A DNA stretch of 64,000 bases from Hydractinia symbiolongicarpus (Eukaryota > Cnidaria > Hydrozoa > Anthoathecata > Hydractiniidae), in contig NC_079880.1 in NCBI RefSeq assembly GCF_029227915.1, positions 11,623,501 to 11,687,500 on the forward strand, given 5' to 3'. Shown piece after piece: positions 1-12,591 of this stretch. The number at the start of each line of letters is the position of its first letter. Position 1 is the stretch's first letter. The notes under the pieces were generated by a model. The model was not told where the DNA came from, ran no database searches, and saw only the letters and a program-made list of their open reading frames with translations. Position numbers and translations under genes: made by a program.

Positions 1-894
1 GCGTGGCTTCCTGCGCTCAAGGGATGCGGACGCGGCGAAGAATATCTTTAAAAAACATGAAATTTTAGGCCCCGTGGAAAAGAGAGGGAGCTTGGTCAGC
101 TTTTTTTAGAGAAATAAACCATGCCGGATGAACGAAAGCCCAAAATAGCAAGTTCCTTTGGCGATAAGCTGCGGTGACACATGGCTGAAAAAGACAACCT
201 GGATTCGTCTTGGAAATGTGGTTGCAAGAAAATCGAACACGATATTTCAAGTTCTACCCAAACTAGGAATAGCAGGTAAATTTTTTTTGATAGAGTATTG
301 TTTGGAGAACTTATTTTGATTGGAGTGATGTTGCTGTACTTTTTTTTGTGAGCACCATTATAGCTCAAAGGTAGCCAAAAAATTTTAAAATACCCGAAGT
401 AGCCATATTTGCTATCATCTAATTCCATTATAATAAATTTTAGAAATACATCCTAGAAACATAACATGGTAGCCACGCACAGTACAGTAAGGCTGCCATC
501 AAAATATGTTATGTTTGCGTCCTCCGACTGACTTGCTTGCGGTGATAAAAACCCGAGTCGACAAGTCGAAGAAAAAAAAACTGGAATTTTTTTTTCCTTT
601 CCTTTGGATGCCGTGATATCTTTTTATCTATCCAATCATATTTAATTGATGTGCTTTATAATTGATTGGAAATTAAAAAAAAGAGAACAAGCCATCAGTT
701 GGCTTATGTGGTATAAAGGGTCTGCAAACAATGTTGAGTAGCGCTATACTGTTTTTTAGTCCAGGGAACAAATTTAATTGCTCCTATCTGAAAATCCCTA
801 GGAAAAATCCGACCTACTCATTTTCTCATTTTTGCAGGAACTTAAGGACACAAACATAACATATTTTGATGGTGGCCTAAGTGTCATTTTAGTG
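1..894. other. Intergenic, no gene seen
   Basis: No reading frame here looks coding; the short ones are interrupted and of biased composition. The stretch holds poly-A and poly-T tracts and a 22-bp inverted repeat that is listed separately. It lies downstream of the RAG1-like relic. Confidence 0.5.
496..872. repeat. Inverted-repeat pair, possible MITE
   Basis: A perfect 22-bp inverted repeat occurs at 496-517 and 851-872 and encloses about 330 bp of non-coding DNA. The right arm reads CAAACATAACATATTTTGAT plus GG. This size and arrangement fit a small non-autonomous DNA transposon. I did not find a clear target-site duplication, so the assignment is open. Confidence 0.45.
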
Positions 895-3800
895 TCATTC
901 CTCATGTTTTCTTTTCCTAATTGAGGGACGAAGCACTTGCGACCGGGGGTGGACACGTGTCAGTTGTTCGTTCATCATTGCTTGCAATCGCTTTGTGGGC
1001 GGCTTCATTTGACAATAAGTAGCCATCAACTTGTTGAATGTTGGATGAATGCTCTCTGCACCCTGCTCTCCATAAAAACCAAATGCTGTACCCCATCTTC
1101 TGACAAAATCAATCGCATGATTTTCCAGCATGTGTAACTTTGGCGTAATCGACGCATCTGGCCAAGTTTTTCGGTGATAGTTCATGAAGTTTTCAATTGC
1201 AGTTTCTATAAAATAAATAGGCTGCAAATTACTCTGTAGCAACATTCAAGCACATATGCATGACACCCAGCAATAAAGCTCTCTTTTATGAATTTTGATT
1301 GTAGTTTTTTTTGGCATAACATGGAAAAGTTATTCATAAAAAGGTACCTAAACCATTCAACATTTTCTCGTCAAATTTCTCTCTACTGTTCATTAACGCA
1401 TGACATTGTGCATAGTACTAGAAAAGCTTCTTGAACTTAACACAGATTCCAATGGCTTCTTTATGAACATCTGTACCTCTATATCCCATGTGACATATCA
1501 ACTCAGGTATCGAGTTACAAAGTTTCATGATGTTATCATCCTGAAAATTAAATACACATATTGTGTAACCTTGGGTGGGATAATTATTTTGTTTCTAGCA
1601 TGGCCTAAGCAACAACCAAGCAAAAAAAAGCATAATTATATAGGAAGGTGGTTGATATTACTCTGGATTTACTACTAATTATTATATATAAATTGCAAGT
1701 CACCTTGAGCATTTTATGCACATGGTTGCCAACAAAACTCCGCCCGTGGTACGCTTGTCGTTCAACATTCAACAGTTTTAAAGTTTCATCAAGTTTCCTT
1801 GTACAAGGACTATCCCATCGCTCTGTTCCTGACTCGTTTTGAATTTTTTCAGCCTCGTTAGACTATGATAAAAATTTTAGCACAAATATGTTACAACAGG
1901 TCTTAACATGATATTTTTTTGATTTTGACATAGATTAACTAGTAAATTACCATTTAATAATTGGCTGTGTAATCAGTTTTTTCATTTTTATTTATGTTAA
2001 ATTTTTAAAATTGACAGACTTATGAACAAAAAAGTGGAGAAATTATGTATATACCTTTTCTTTTAACTTGTTTCTTAAGAATACTATTCTAGGCTAATAT
2101 ATGTTCCAGAGTTCATTTGCATTTTCGGGATTTCGAAAAATTTCAACAGCCAATGCCTGATTAACGAGTTCAATCTTTTCCTCGCAGTCTTTTATAACCC
2201 ACTTACAATCTTTCAATTTCTGGCATCTCTCAATAAAAGTTAATGCATCAGGATCCAAATTTTGGCCATTTGCTGTCAATTTGATGTCCAAATCTGAGCA
2301 AGCAGTTTCAAGCATATTAAATATTTTAAGGAAGGTTCCTAAGGAGATGTGTAGTGCAGGCAATGCAACCTAAAAATACGATTATTAAAAATTATTTAGG
2401 AAATAACTATAAAATTAATTCCACTGAAGAAGTGTCTTATTTCACTTCCAAATTCACTTTAATTGGAATTCTGAAAACATCAGATTGAATATATACCTGG
2501 TCAATTGGAATGTTGAATAACCGTTCATGAATTACATTGTTAAAGTGTTTTGCATTTTTGATGTCACCTCCTGACTGGCGAAATGCCAGTAAGTCATCTG
2601 TCAAAGATTTTAAAGTTCGCTGGGAAACTGCTTTTGTTTCAGCTTTGGGCTTCTGCATTTCTTTTTTTGTAATGTGGCAAAATAAACAGTTATGCCTCCC
2701 TGAAGAAATATATATTATATATATTTAGTGAACAGACATTTGGAATTATTATAAAGTTTAACTTGGAATATAAACTCTCTAACTAAATTTGTTTAACTTC
2801 AAGTCATTATTTTCACTTTCTAAGTTTCACCCTGAAAAAGTAAGATAGCTAAGCATACCATTAGCTCCAGTTATCCCATATGCTACGCACAAGAACTCAT
2901 AGTCTCCACACATGAATACTCTAATGCATCTTCCTCTATAAGAATAATTAAATCTAACTGTAAATCTATTCACTACTGTATTGCTACTATGACTAGTTTT
3001 GGAAAATGAGCTTCCTAGTAATTACAACCATTATAGTCAAATATTTGAGCTTTGCAGACGTGATTAGTTTATGGACTATGACAATGTGTTTGCTATTACC
3101 TCCATTTCATTTGTTCTAACTGGTCTATTTGTTTGGTGAATCTGGACAAACCAACCATCAAGTTAGATCTATAATCTTTGGCCTCAAATATGCTGAAAAC
3201 CACTGTATTATCTTTATTATTTGGCTTTGATGAATTACACAGCTGGTAATTCATCTTAAAAGATTTGCCGCCATGGTCTCCTCCTAATTTTATTTGGATC
3301 TCATTATTCAAGAATGAATGGTCAACCATGAGATTGCGTCTATAAAGAAAAGAAGATATTCACCATCTGCAGGTACAACTGTAATCCTTGTTTATATAAT
3401 TTGAAATACAAACTTACTCTGCCAATGAGTCTAAATGATTAACAATGTGTTGTGGTAATTCATTGATATAGGCCCATGGAGCTGTTTGGATTGTAAAACC
3501 CCCCTTCATATCCTTAACTGGGAATGTAAATGGTGCATCTTCAACTATAACATCCTCACCACACCACGCTTTTGCAACTTGTCTTTGCTTGTTATGTGAT
3601 GCAGGCTGTATGTCAAATGTTTTCAGCCATCTGTAGGATTAAAATATTTTTGTTTAGAAGAATTTAAAAATAAATCACATTAGGGGTGTCATAATAAAAG
3701 TTTTGGGGTATACTCACCTGCCCATTGTCTTCAATTTCTCCCAAGGTATACCCATATCAACTTTCATAGCCACCAATGATTCAGCATCAATTTCTGCTTG

Positions 3801-5219
3801 AGGATTGTTTGCGTTGCTCAAGATAGATTGTCTGTCGTTGGAAGAAAATGACTTAACAACTTTTCCAGTTTGTTTAATAATTACATTTTTAGTTTTTCCA
3901 GATGTTGCAATTAATTGATTTTTTAAAAATTTGGTTCTGTTTTGAATGGTCTTTGTACTTGCAATATCACTTTCTTTTGTAGGTGTTGGTGTTGAAGTCA
4001 TAACCAATGGCTGAAAATAATTCAAGCTTTCATTATATTCCACCCAGAAAATTTTTTCACACAAACGTCATTTTTGAAACACCAGAAAGCATAACTAGTT
4101 TCCAGAGAAACGATATGTCGTATGTGAATGGAGAATATAATGAATAGACCTTTTCTGTCAACACCTGTGTTTGCCTGTTGCCGAATAAACAGTGTTCGAA
4201 TTTAATTTGAAATATGTTATGTATATGTATAGTTTATATTAATGTGGGTTTTTAAGAAACATTCCAGGCTCAAATGGTTGATTTTTTAAGAAACATTGAG
4301 CCTGCCTTACAAAACCAGTTTCTTAAAAAAAATGTGTACTTACTCTACCAGCTGTTTTGAATACAATGCTTTTATTTGGAAGTTTTGATTCGGCCATTTT
4401 TTTCCTGATGATTTGCAAAACTGCTTCATCAGATTTTGCATCATTGATTGTTGGAGATTGACTGATGCACCATGCCTCATGCTGTTTTTTTTCTTTTTCT
4501 TCGTCCAAATTAAATAAATGACCATATCTTTTACATTTGGTCGATAACATTTTTGTGAGATTTTGTATCTTTTTTGATGGATTAATTTGGTTGCTTTTTA
4601 TAAGCAGTTTGTATTGAGGGCATTTCCAGTCCGTTTCTCTCCTACCTTCAATATTGGGTACCAAACATTCTAAGCAGAAGTTGTGCTCACAAGGCATTAT
4701 CCCTACAGGTCTTCTAAGAATATCCTTGCACAAAGAGCATATTAGTTCTGGCAGTGACTTATTACAAGAGAAATCCTCTCTGCTGTATCTCTTTGGTATG
4801 ATATCTGCCGGAGTCTTTTCGTATAACACCTCAGTCATGTGTCGTGTCCACATACTACCATCTTCCGGTGGTCTTTCCACACTTTTAGATTTGGTTTTTT
4901 TTCCACCTCTTGATTTAATAGACCCCAATTTGCAAGTGTCACAGTCACTTGGATTATGTGGAAACCATGATTTCACATTTAATATGGGTGTTGTATTTTT
5001 GGTTTCCACATTTTTCATTAAAGAGTAGCATTTTAAACAAATTTTTCTAGGGTTGACTGTTGGAATGTCCCCTTTTAGGTCTATTCTAAAGGCTTTTTAA
5101 ATTCTTTCAGAAAATTTTGTGACGGATAAGGCATTTATTAGGACCTTACCAGTATGCTCCTGACAAATTCGACACAGTTTTGTTAAATATATATTGTGTT
5201 GACTCTCTGGGTCAGCCAT
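895..5219 (-). pseudogene. RAG1L: RAG1-like recombinase relic, 10 exons
   Basis: On the minus strand ten exons join in phase: 5219-4344, 4010-3718, 3630-3418, 3339-3100, 2935-2859, 2699-2497, 2369-2055, 1862-1704, 1540-1348 and 1205-895. The total is 2,880 nt (960 codons), and each junction has GT and AG. The first exon has LCRICQ, then KAFRIDLKGD and ICLKCYSLM, WFPHNPSDCDTC, and a RING (ICSLC, CEHNFCLEC, WKCPQY). This order and spacing match the vertebrate RAG1 N-terminal region as I recall it. The core shows candidate catalytic acids: D in FEAKDYRSNL (codon 3174-3176), D in CGDYEF (2902-2904) and E in EQGAESIH (1054-1056). RHNCLFC supplies the CxxC, 19 residues after the second D as in RAG1. 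Lesions are stops at 5097-5099, 2094-2096 and 1418-1420, and Tyr in place of the eighth RING cysteine. Splice sites are intact, so decay looks recent. RAG1 homology is strong; loss of function is likely unless the stops are polymorphisms or errors. Confidence 0.82.
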
Positions 5220-5939
5220 CTTTGTGACAAAACGAAAGTGAAATTTCAACTAAAAGTTGTGGTTGCAAAATCTTGTATCACCACGTATAAAAAAAGTACA
5301 GCAGATAACTGCAACTGGAATTAGATCATTGAATAGTTCCTTTAACTTTCAGGATAATTTTTACACCGTTCTTTTGGGTAGAATTAGCGCAATTTATATG
5401 ACAAAAATAAGCAATATTTGCTATAAGGCTAGCTAGCTTCCAAGTTTTTTGTGTTTTGTTTGGGCGCGAATCCGGCTGAAATGATTGACATTTTGGACGG
5501 TGTGGTCACTCTTACCAAGGTTAAAAATACTATTTATCTCGCTAGCCCTCCTACAGATTGGTAAATTGCATTTAAATCAGTTAGGTCAATAGCTATGACG
5601 TCATCAAGACATCAAATTTTATCGTACGGGATTTTAAAAAAATTGGCGCATGCGCACACTTTATTTCTAGGTTTCCTCCGATTTAAATGGCCGTGGATGA
5701 AAGAAAGCATAATATACATTGACGTATCATTGTAGTTTTTACGTTTTTTAATTTAGGCATTTTCAGGGACGCCGATAAGGCATTTTTCATAGCATATCTG
5801 TTTTAACACAAACACAAGTGCAAAAACCATTAAAAGCAATTTTCGTGGTTGAAATAAGTTAGATAGGAATTTAAAAAGTAGTTTGTAAACTAGTTGTAAA
5901 GTACCGCAATGTTCAATGTTTCCTAACTTTGATTTTGCC
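5220..5939. other. Region upstream of RAG1-like relic
   Basis: No coding frame is apparent. Any promoter of the RAG1-like gene would lie here on the minus strand, but I see no convincing TATA box. I also looked for RSS-like heptamers near the gene ends and found none that I would defend. Confidence 0.4.
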
Positions 5940-6248
5940 TTAATTTCCAGAAAAGATTTTTGGGGAAATATGCCGAAGTTTTGCCATTAAATTAACGTTT
6001 AAATTGGTGGAATTTGTGGTCTTGTACAATTTGTTTTGGATTTCTAGGGAGATGCTCTCCTCCGCTGCTTTAAGGGTGGCACCGGTGACCTGTTCTTTCT
6101 TGTTTTTAGTTTGTTTTAAATTGTAAACAAATCTATTGACCCATGCCCATCCTTTGAAGATCTTTTTGCAATCGCTGTACCCGTCATAGTCGAATAATTC
6201 ACATATATTCTGTATAGTTTTGGCTGTCGCGGTGACACTTAAATTCAA
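5940..6248 (-). pseudogene. BEL/Pao-like pol fragment
   Basis: A 102-codon open frame contains KIFKGWAWVNRFVYNLK followed by VTGATLKAAEESISLEIQ. This resembles the linker between RNase H and integrase in BEL/Pao LTR retrotransposons, where a tryptophan-rich helix and an 'LTxxEl..AE..w...Q' stretch recur. The frame is too short for a pol, neighbouring frames are closed, and no LTRs were found, so it is a relic. The family assignment rests on recalled motif shape and is moderate; another LTR family is possible. Confidence 0.45.
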
Positions 6249-7362
6249 ATTTATTTTTTTAGCTCAGGGGTAAAATCAGTTCCTTAGGGGGTGACGACGG
6301 ATTCGGGTCATTTTTTAAAGGAGAGGCGAACAAAAAACTATTTTGTGGCAGCCAGAAAAAAAATTTTAAGAGAGGGAAGGAAAAAACTTTGACTCTAAAT
6401 CCAAAAATCTTCTAACATACTTAGCAGTACAACAGAGAAATAACTGTATTTCAGAGCTAAACATTCATATTTTTTGTAAATAATTTTTTGCAGCTTCGGC
6501 ATGGCTAGATAGTTCAAAAGGAAGCATGCTTCAGATGTACTTACTAGCAAAAATGCATATATATTAAGATTGTTTGCTGAATTTAATCACAATTCTTTTA
6601 CATAATATCACAGTAGTAATTTTTTCTAGTCTTCGTTAATGCTTCTTGGCTCTTTTAAAATATCTTTAGCGAACAAAAACAATATTTTTCTCTCGATTTT
6701 ATTCGTTCTTCCGCAACATGCATCCTTCGTCTGAAGATGAAGTTTGTTGTGAGGAAATGGCGGTAAAAGTTATAATTTTACTGACCGGAATCGGTAAAAT
6801 CGTACGCACTGCAATCTGGAGATTGGTACTATTTGGAGAATCTGGAGAAGGTAACATTTAGCTTTTTCTGAACGTTTCTAGGGAATCTATATGAGAAAAC
6901 TAAAGGAGAACAAGATAGCTGACCAGCTATGAAGCTGTGGAACGGAGATTCTGAAATACAACTGTTATTTCGCTTATCTGCCACGGTCAAAACGTAACCC
7001 AGGCTACTTCGTCGTTCTTAGCTTTTTTTTTTCTTTTTCAGTTTGCAATATTAGCAAAGCTTTCTTGACCGACGTTCCAATTTTGAAAAGTCCTGCGAAC
7101 ACGGCGGATTCCTACAACAGTGACTTTAGGCGAACCGCGCCAGCACGCATATCAAGAAAGCGAAAAACCTAGGGGAATAAATTGCTGGGAATTTTAAGAA
7201 CTGGGTGCTAGTTTTGCTTATGCCAGATTAGGGGCTTGCATTAACAATTATAATACATTCCCGCGTTACCTCTAGGTTGAAACGAATCATAAAATGCGTT
7301 CTGTAAAATATTAACTGTTATAGGTTTTCTGCATAATTAGTTCGCCTTATGTTTTTTTTTAA
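6249..7362. other. Intergenic, no gene seen
   Basis: There is no supported reading frame on either strand. The sequence is AT-rich with homopolymer runs and separates the BEL/Pao-like scrap from the short ACTAGT repeat. Confidence 0.45.
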
Positions 7363-7530
7363 ACTAGTCGTTAGCCCGTGGAAAAATCCACGGGTTCGCC
7401 CGTCGCAGCTAAGCTACCATTTTGCGTGACAGACAGACAGACGGACGGACAGACGTATACGGGCATTATAATATAGAAGTCGTTAGACCGTGGAAAAATC
7501 CACGGGGTCGCCCGTCCTTTATATATCACA
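7363..7530 (+). repeat. Short ACTAGT hairpin repeat, 1.5 copies
   Basis: A 114-bp unit (7363-7476) starts with ACTAGTCGTTAGCC, has the hairpin CCGTGGAAAAATCCACGG, then a CAGA/CGGA-type tract, and ends GGGCATTATAATATAG. A second unit begins at once with AAGTCGTTAGACCGTGG and fades by about 7530. A near-identical unit lies in opposite orientation at 61934-62044. The longer repeats at 16.3-22.2 kb share its start and its CAGACAGA-then-TATTAT end, so this may be an internally deleted member. Confidence 0.7.
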
Positions 7531-8190
7531 TTTCGTGTTTCCGTTACGGGACGCGGTAACCCTTTTGAACAGACAGAATACGGCTATTATTAAAGAGATA
7601 AATGTAAATTATTCAAAATGGTTTTTCGCTGCAAGAGTTTCACCAAGGAAAATAATTGAGCAAAAATGTAGTAAGTGAATGAGTTTAATAAAATACCAAG
7701 AAATGGGAAAGAGTGTTGTTAGAGCATTCAGATTCGAATACACGGTACCAAAAAGAAGTCCTTAACCATTGTTTTATTACTTGCCAAGGAAATCTGACTA
7801 ACCAGCATAAAAACAATACATTAACATAATAATGTCCGAATATGTATTTAAATAAATGATCCCCATGTTATCTCGTATCATTTGTCTTATATTAATTTTT
7901 GTAGGAAATATGTAAGCATATCAAATTATGAACACGTACTTTAAAACAATGATAAAAGAGTTCAGTAAAACAAAACAAACAACAAACAGAACGTGATAAA
8001 TTTCTATGGAGCAATTTTTGTGGACTGCAGCAAGCTGAGTAAAAAATTATAAACTGAAATGTCAATAAGAAATATCAGAACAAAATGTAAACAAACAAAA
8101 AATATAACTTTTTAAATTAGTTCAAGCAAGCATAACATTTAAGCAAGCATAACATAACAAAAAACATGATAGTTCAGTTGAATAAGTAAG
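7531..8190. other. Downstream flank of Helentron
   Basis: No gene is seen. The stretch probably contains the 3' end of the minus-strand Helentron beyond its RPA-like gene. I could not place a terminal hairpin confidently. Confidence 0.4.
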
Positions 8191-9508
8191 TCAATCTTCC
8201 TCATCGTTTTTCCCGTCGAGTAATACCATTTCTTCTTCTTCACTAATAAAATTTTGTGATGTCACATTGTCTTGCTCTTTTTCTTTTAGGCACATCTTAA
8301 TGGAGTTATCCTCTTTTAGCCTTATCTCAATTATCGAGTTATCCCGCTGATCAAACTTAACTATAACATTTGCCTTGATTATTTTTTTGGCTAGTGGAAT
8401 CTTTTTGCAACACGGAATGCCAAAACACTTCTCCAACAAGCTAGGTGAACAATCTAAGACAAGTTTGCCAGTATCGCCTTCTGCAGTAAAACCAATGTTG
8501 GAGTGCTTTCGACACTGCGAGGCATCTGTCATGGTGCAACAATTATTGCATATGGTATAGTCCTTCTCAACTTCAAGGTCATTGGATTTGCATGAAGGAC
8601 ACTGGAATTTTTCTGAAAAACTTTTTAAATCTACACTAGTTATGGTGAAATGTGAAGTACAATCTGTTACTGTTACTGCTTCGTCGTTTATTTCTAATGG
8701 ATCCACAGTTCTTAGTTTGGTGAATGGGGTGGCTTTCAAGAACCGATTGTTCATATATTTTGATACCCTTAGTTCTGTTAAAATATATGTTTCCTTGTTT
8801 TTCACTTGCCCACATTGTTCATTATAAAACGTGATTGGCAGTTTTTCGCTTGTTTCGTCAATAAGAATGGCATTGCGATATGACATATTTTTTCCATTCT
8901 TGTCTGTCAGCGCCTTAGTTTCACTCAGTTCATATAGATATGTTTTTGTGTTTACGATTTCATTCAGCATCGATTCATTAAGAATTGCTGGAATAGTTTT
9001 GAGAACAACTTCAGGGGTCTGCAGTTCAAAAGATGGAGCAAGCTTTTTCACAGATGAAAAATCTGTTATAATGATATCATTAGTGTCGCTCCTTTTGTAT
9101 TTTTTTATTTCACATCCAGTGAGATCTTTGTGAACTTCTGATACCAGTTTATGTTTTTCAGGGGAAAAACAAACTGTTCGTTCCATTTTGTCCTCTGTGT
9201 TTAGAAGGAAATCAAAGTATTTCCTCTTTGGATTGTTTTTAGCAGTTTTAATTGGTGATACATTCGTAACATACCCAACAATAGAATTATCTGAAAAAAC
9301 AAAATCTATAAATTCTATCTATAAATTCCTGCCAAATATAAGAATACTGACACTGACATTTATATTTTTATATAAGATTAAAGTTTATGACCTAAATTAT
9401 GTAGTTTGTTTTCTTAACACTTTACAAATGCTTAAACGGATCCTTTAAAATGGTAAAGAAAGATATCTTACCAAGACGTTTTTTTGGTGTTTTTTGTTCT
9501 GACGACAT
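8191..9508 (-). CDS. RPA-like ssDNA-binding protein of the Helentron
   Basis: This is a two-exon gene on the minus strand: exon 1 is 9508-9472 (MSSEQKTPKKRL plus one base), the intron is GTAAGA...CAG, and exon 2 is 9290-8191. Joining in phase gives 378 residues with no interruption. The N-terminal half has OB-fold character (VGYVTNVSPIK, YFDFLLNTEDK). A four-cysteine zinc ribbon follows (CPSCKSNDLEVE...CNNC), as in the large subunit of replication protein A, and the C-terminus is acidic. RPA-like genes are common passengers of Helitrons and are thought to bind single strands during rolling-circle transposition. The reading frame is intact while the neighbouring Rep-helicase gene is broken. 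A domesticated host role is possible but not shown. Confidence 0.85.
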
Positions 9509-9621
9509 CTATAAATAAATAAAATAGACATAAATATATAAATATAATGTAAATGAAGTCCCTGATTTTGGAATAAATACAATAAATTTAAACAAAAAGA
9601 TATTAGACATATTGTATCAAG

Positions 9622-12591
9622 CTACCAATGTTTGATTTGCACAGAAATTGCACAATGATCTGAGTAATATACAGGTATAATAGCAACAGACAAATTTTCA
9701 ATATTGTGAAATTCATTATTTACACATACATGATCTATAAGACCACCAAGTATATGCGTTGGCTCGGTGACCAAAAGTTTGTAATTTAATTCATTCATCC
9801 TAGTAAGAACAGGTGGAAGTATGTCACAGAGTGCATTTGAATTAAAATCTCCTAACACAAAATCTGGTTTATGAAGTTCTACAAGATTTGAAACATAATC
9901 TGCAAAACGCTGTGGGTGGCAATTGTTACTTTTATAAAACAAAATAAGTGAGATAAAATGGTCACTGGTTGAAAAAAACTCGAGATATAGAGCACTTTGC
10001 AATCGCAAAATGTTACATTGAAGATATTGTTTTTTAAGAAAAGCTAAGCTTTTAAATCGATCTGTATTGTTATGCAAAAATAAGTCATGCTCTAAAAAAT
10101 GCTCTTGCAAGGTTGGATGAAGTGAATTATCTAACAACTGTGTCTCAGTTAGGCATACAACATCTGCATTAGTTAGTCGAATGTCGTGACTTAAGTCAAG
10201 AGCATGTTTGGACAGTGACCTAATGTTTAGCAATGCAAATTGAAAGGTGTCTGCAAGAGGTTGTATTTTGTCAATTGACAAAGCAGATTCAGTTTTTAGT
10301 CTGGTGTATTCTTCTGAAACCTTAGGATCACCTCTGCATGCTTCTAATGTTGGTATACCCTCAATGTGAATATGGGCCAATTTTTTTACTCTGCTCAAAG
10401 CTACATAGATCTGACTGAAGTTAAAAGTTTTTTGTTTTAATAACTTGAATGAAACCACTACATTAGGTAAAGTTAAACCTTGCACTTTATGTACAGTACA
10501 ACCCCATGCTAAAATGATAGGAAATTGTGTTCTAGAAATTGCAGGGCTGGACACTGATGACATTGAAACTGGGATACTGGCTTGTATTCTTTTAATTGGG
10601 ACTGTATGAGTTTCAAATGCATACTGGTTAGATCGCATTTTTGGTATTCCAGCTTGATGGTCATTAAATTTGACAAAAATAGTTTGGATGGTTCCATCAT
10701 TGTTATATTGTATATCACGAACAAGACCAATTTGACCATTGATAAGTCGATCATCGATATCAATATTATTAGTTAGCATTATCAAAGCATTTCTCTTTAT
10801 AATTAATGACTTACATAGTCCATTTGTCTGACTTACATTTCTGTCCAAAGCTTGATTGATTTTTGATATTGATACATTTTCAGGAAATTTGTCAAGGGAA
10901 TTAATGACAATGTTTTCACCTTCTAATTTACTAAGTTTTGACAAATTCAGTTGGTCTTTTAAACTATTTTCTGCAAATAAATATATCGAGTCAACTGGTA
11001 TGTTTTTTGCAATTCGTGAATTAAGAAGTAACAAATCTTTGTCACCTACTTCTCCAATGCGTACATTATTTAGAAGTTTTATGAAACTATCATCTCCTTG
11101 CTGTCTCATAATTTCAGATAGCTCATACAGTTTAAATGATTTCCATGGATGACAAATATTAAGACAGTCATGTTTAAATGGAGTGAATATCTTAGCCTCT
11201 TGAACCGGAGAAAGTTGGTATAGATCACCTACAGCCAATATGGTCTTATTCGCAAATGGGTTATCAAGACTCATCTGGAATATCTCGCACAGTCTTTTGT
11301 GTATATGATATAATTTAACATTTGAAACCATGGAGATTTCATCAATTGTAACAACATTAAGATGCGAATATTTGTCTCTAAATTTGCAACGAAGGTTGTC
11401 ACTCAAATTGTGTAAATTCAAAGATTTTGATTTAGGAATTCCAAAAGCAGAGTTGATGGTGGTTCCATCTATGTTAATAGCTGCAACACCTGTAGGTGCT
11501 ACTTTTAATACCTTGCATTTTTCAGGTGTACCTGAATATAAGTTAAACAGCTTTGATAAAGATTGATAAATAGTATTTATTAGGTAAGATTTTCCTACAC
11601 CTGCACCACCAGTAACGAAAACTTGAAGAGGTTCTACCCTTCTGAAAGAATTACAATTTTGCTGCTTTACTTTGTTATTTGCCCATTCATACAAAAAATC
11701 AAAAAATAAGCGCTGTTGTTGATTTAATGACCGTATATTCTGCCTTAAGGTATCATCACTTATTAAATTATTAGAACTGATAGAATTATTAGAAACTGAA
11801 TTAAACAAAACTGGCTGTTGATAGACTTCCTCTAAATTCGACTGATCAGTTTGTTCAGTTACAATTGTATCTTCAATCATTACATTATTAGATGCACTCA
11901 TCCTCATATATGCAGCATTTACATCATCAGAAAAAGGTTCAAAAATACTTCTATTTACATTCACAACATCTAAGACTCCATGTTGTAACAGTTTTTCACA
12001 GTAACTATTATTAATAAGCAATTCTGTTTCTGAACGAAAGGGGAGAAACAAGAACAACAGATAATGAGCATGCCTTTCGGGGAACAAATCATTGTTTGGG
12101 ATTGAATAACGCAAAATTTGTCTAACTTTCCTGCAAACTAACTTTTCCTTGCATGACATTAATGGTATAATACTGGGAAAATTACAGCCAGCTTGAGAAT
12201 TCTCTGAAATATCTGCTGTAAGTATAACAGGTTGAAAATCACATAAAAACTCATTATCAATTTTATCATTTTTGACACAATAATGAGATAAAAACATAGC
12301 AAGACACATATCATCAACAGATGCATAACGTCCTGAACAAAAGTTACTATCAGGTCTATCCATGTAACGATCGATCATATTTTTTGCATATATATCAGTG
12401 CTTTCTGAATCAAGTTCATTTAACAATGCCTTTGGTTTGCATAATCTGATTCGTTCTGTTGGAATATTAGTATTAACAAAAATTGTTCTTGGAAAGCATT
12501 TTCGTAACCAAAGTTCTGGTAAACTAAACACTACAGCCTCTTGCAAGGACATTTGTCTTGATGTGGCATAAGCAGATGCCAATTTGTACAT
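9622..12591 (-). pseudogene. PIF1 helicase with EEP nuclease tail (Helentron, 3' part)
   Basis: An open frame of 989 codons starts in a region homologous to the middle of a Rep-helicase protein (LASAYATSRQMSLQEAV), so the listed start is not a true start. Walker A (GGAGVGKSYL) is near residue 325 and Walker B (TIDEISMVSN) near 411; the later motifs include WGCTVHKVQGLTLP and YVALSRVK. The C-terminal 230 residues form an EEP domain with LNIRSL, LTETQL, GDFNS and SDHCAI, so all its catalytic motifs are present. The PIF1-type helicase would unwind DNA during rolling-circle transposition; the nuclease is a Helentron hallmark. The frame overlaps the upstream Rep frame at 12524-12591 in another phase, which marks a one-base-type indel near 12600. 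Confidence 0.88.

Noticed and set aside
895-1245. Separate small gene of 116 codons
   Set aside because: It opens with an intron sequence; the part from 1205 down joins in phase to upstream exons as the last RAG1-like exon.
4340-4525. 61-codon minus-strand frame overlapping the RING exon
   Set aside because: It is an alternate phase of the RAG1-like first exon.
8831-9133. 100-codon plus-strand frame inside the RPA-like gene
   Set aside because: Antisense shadow of exon 2 of the RPA-like gene.
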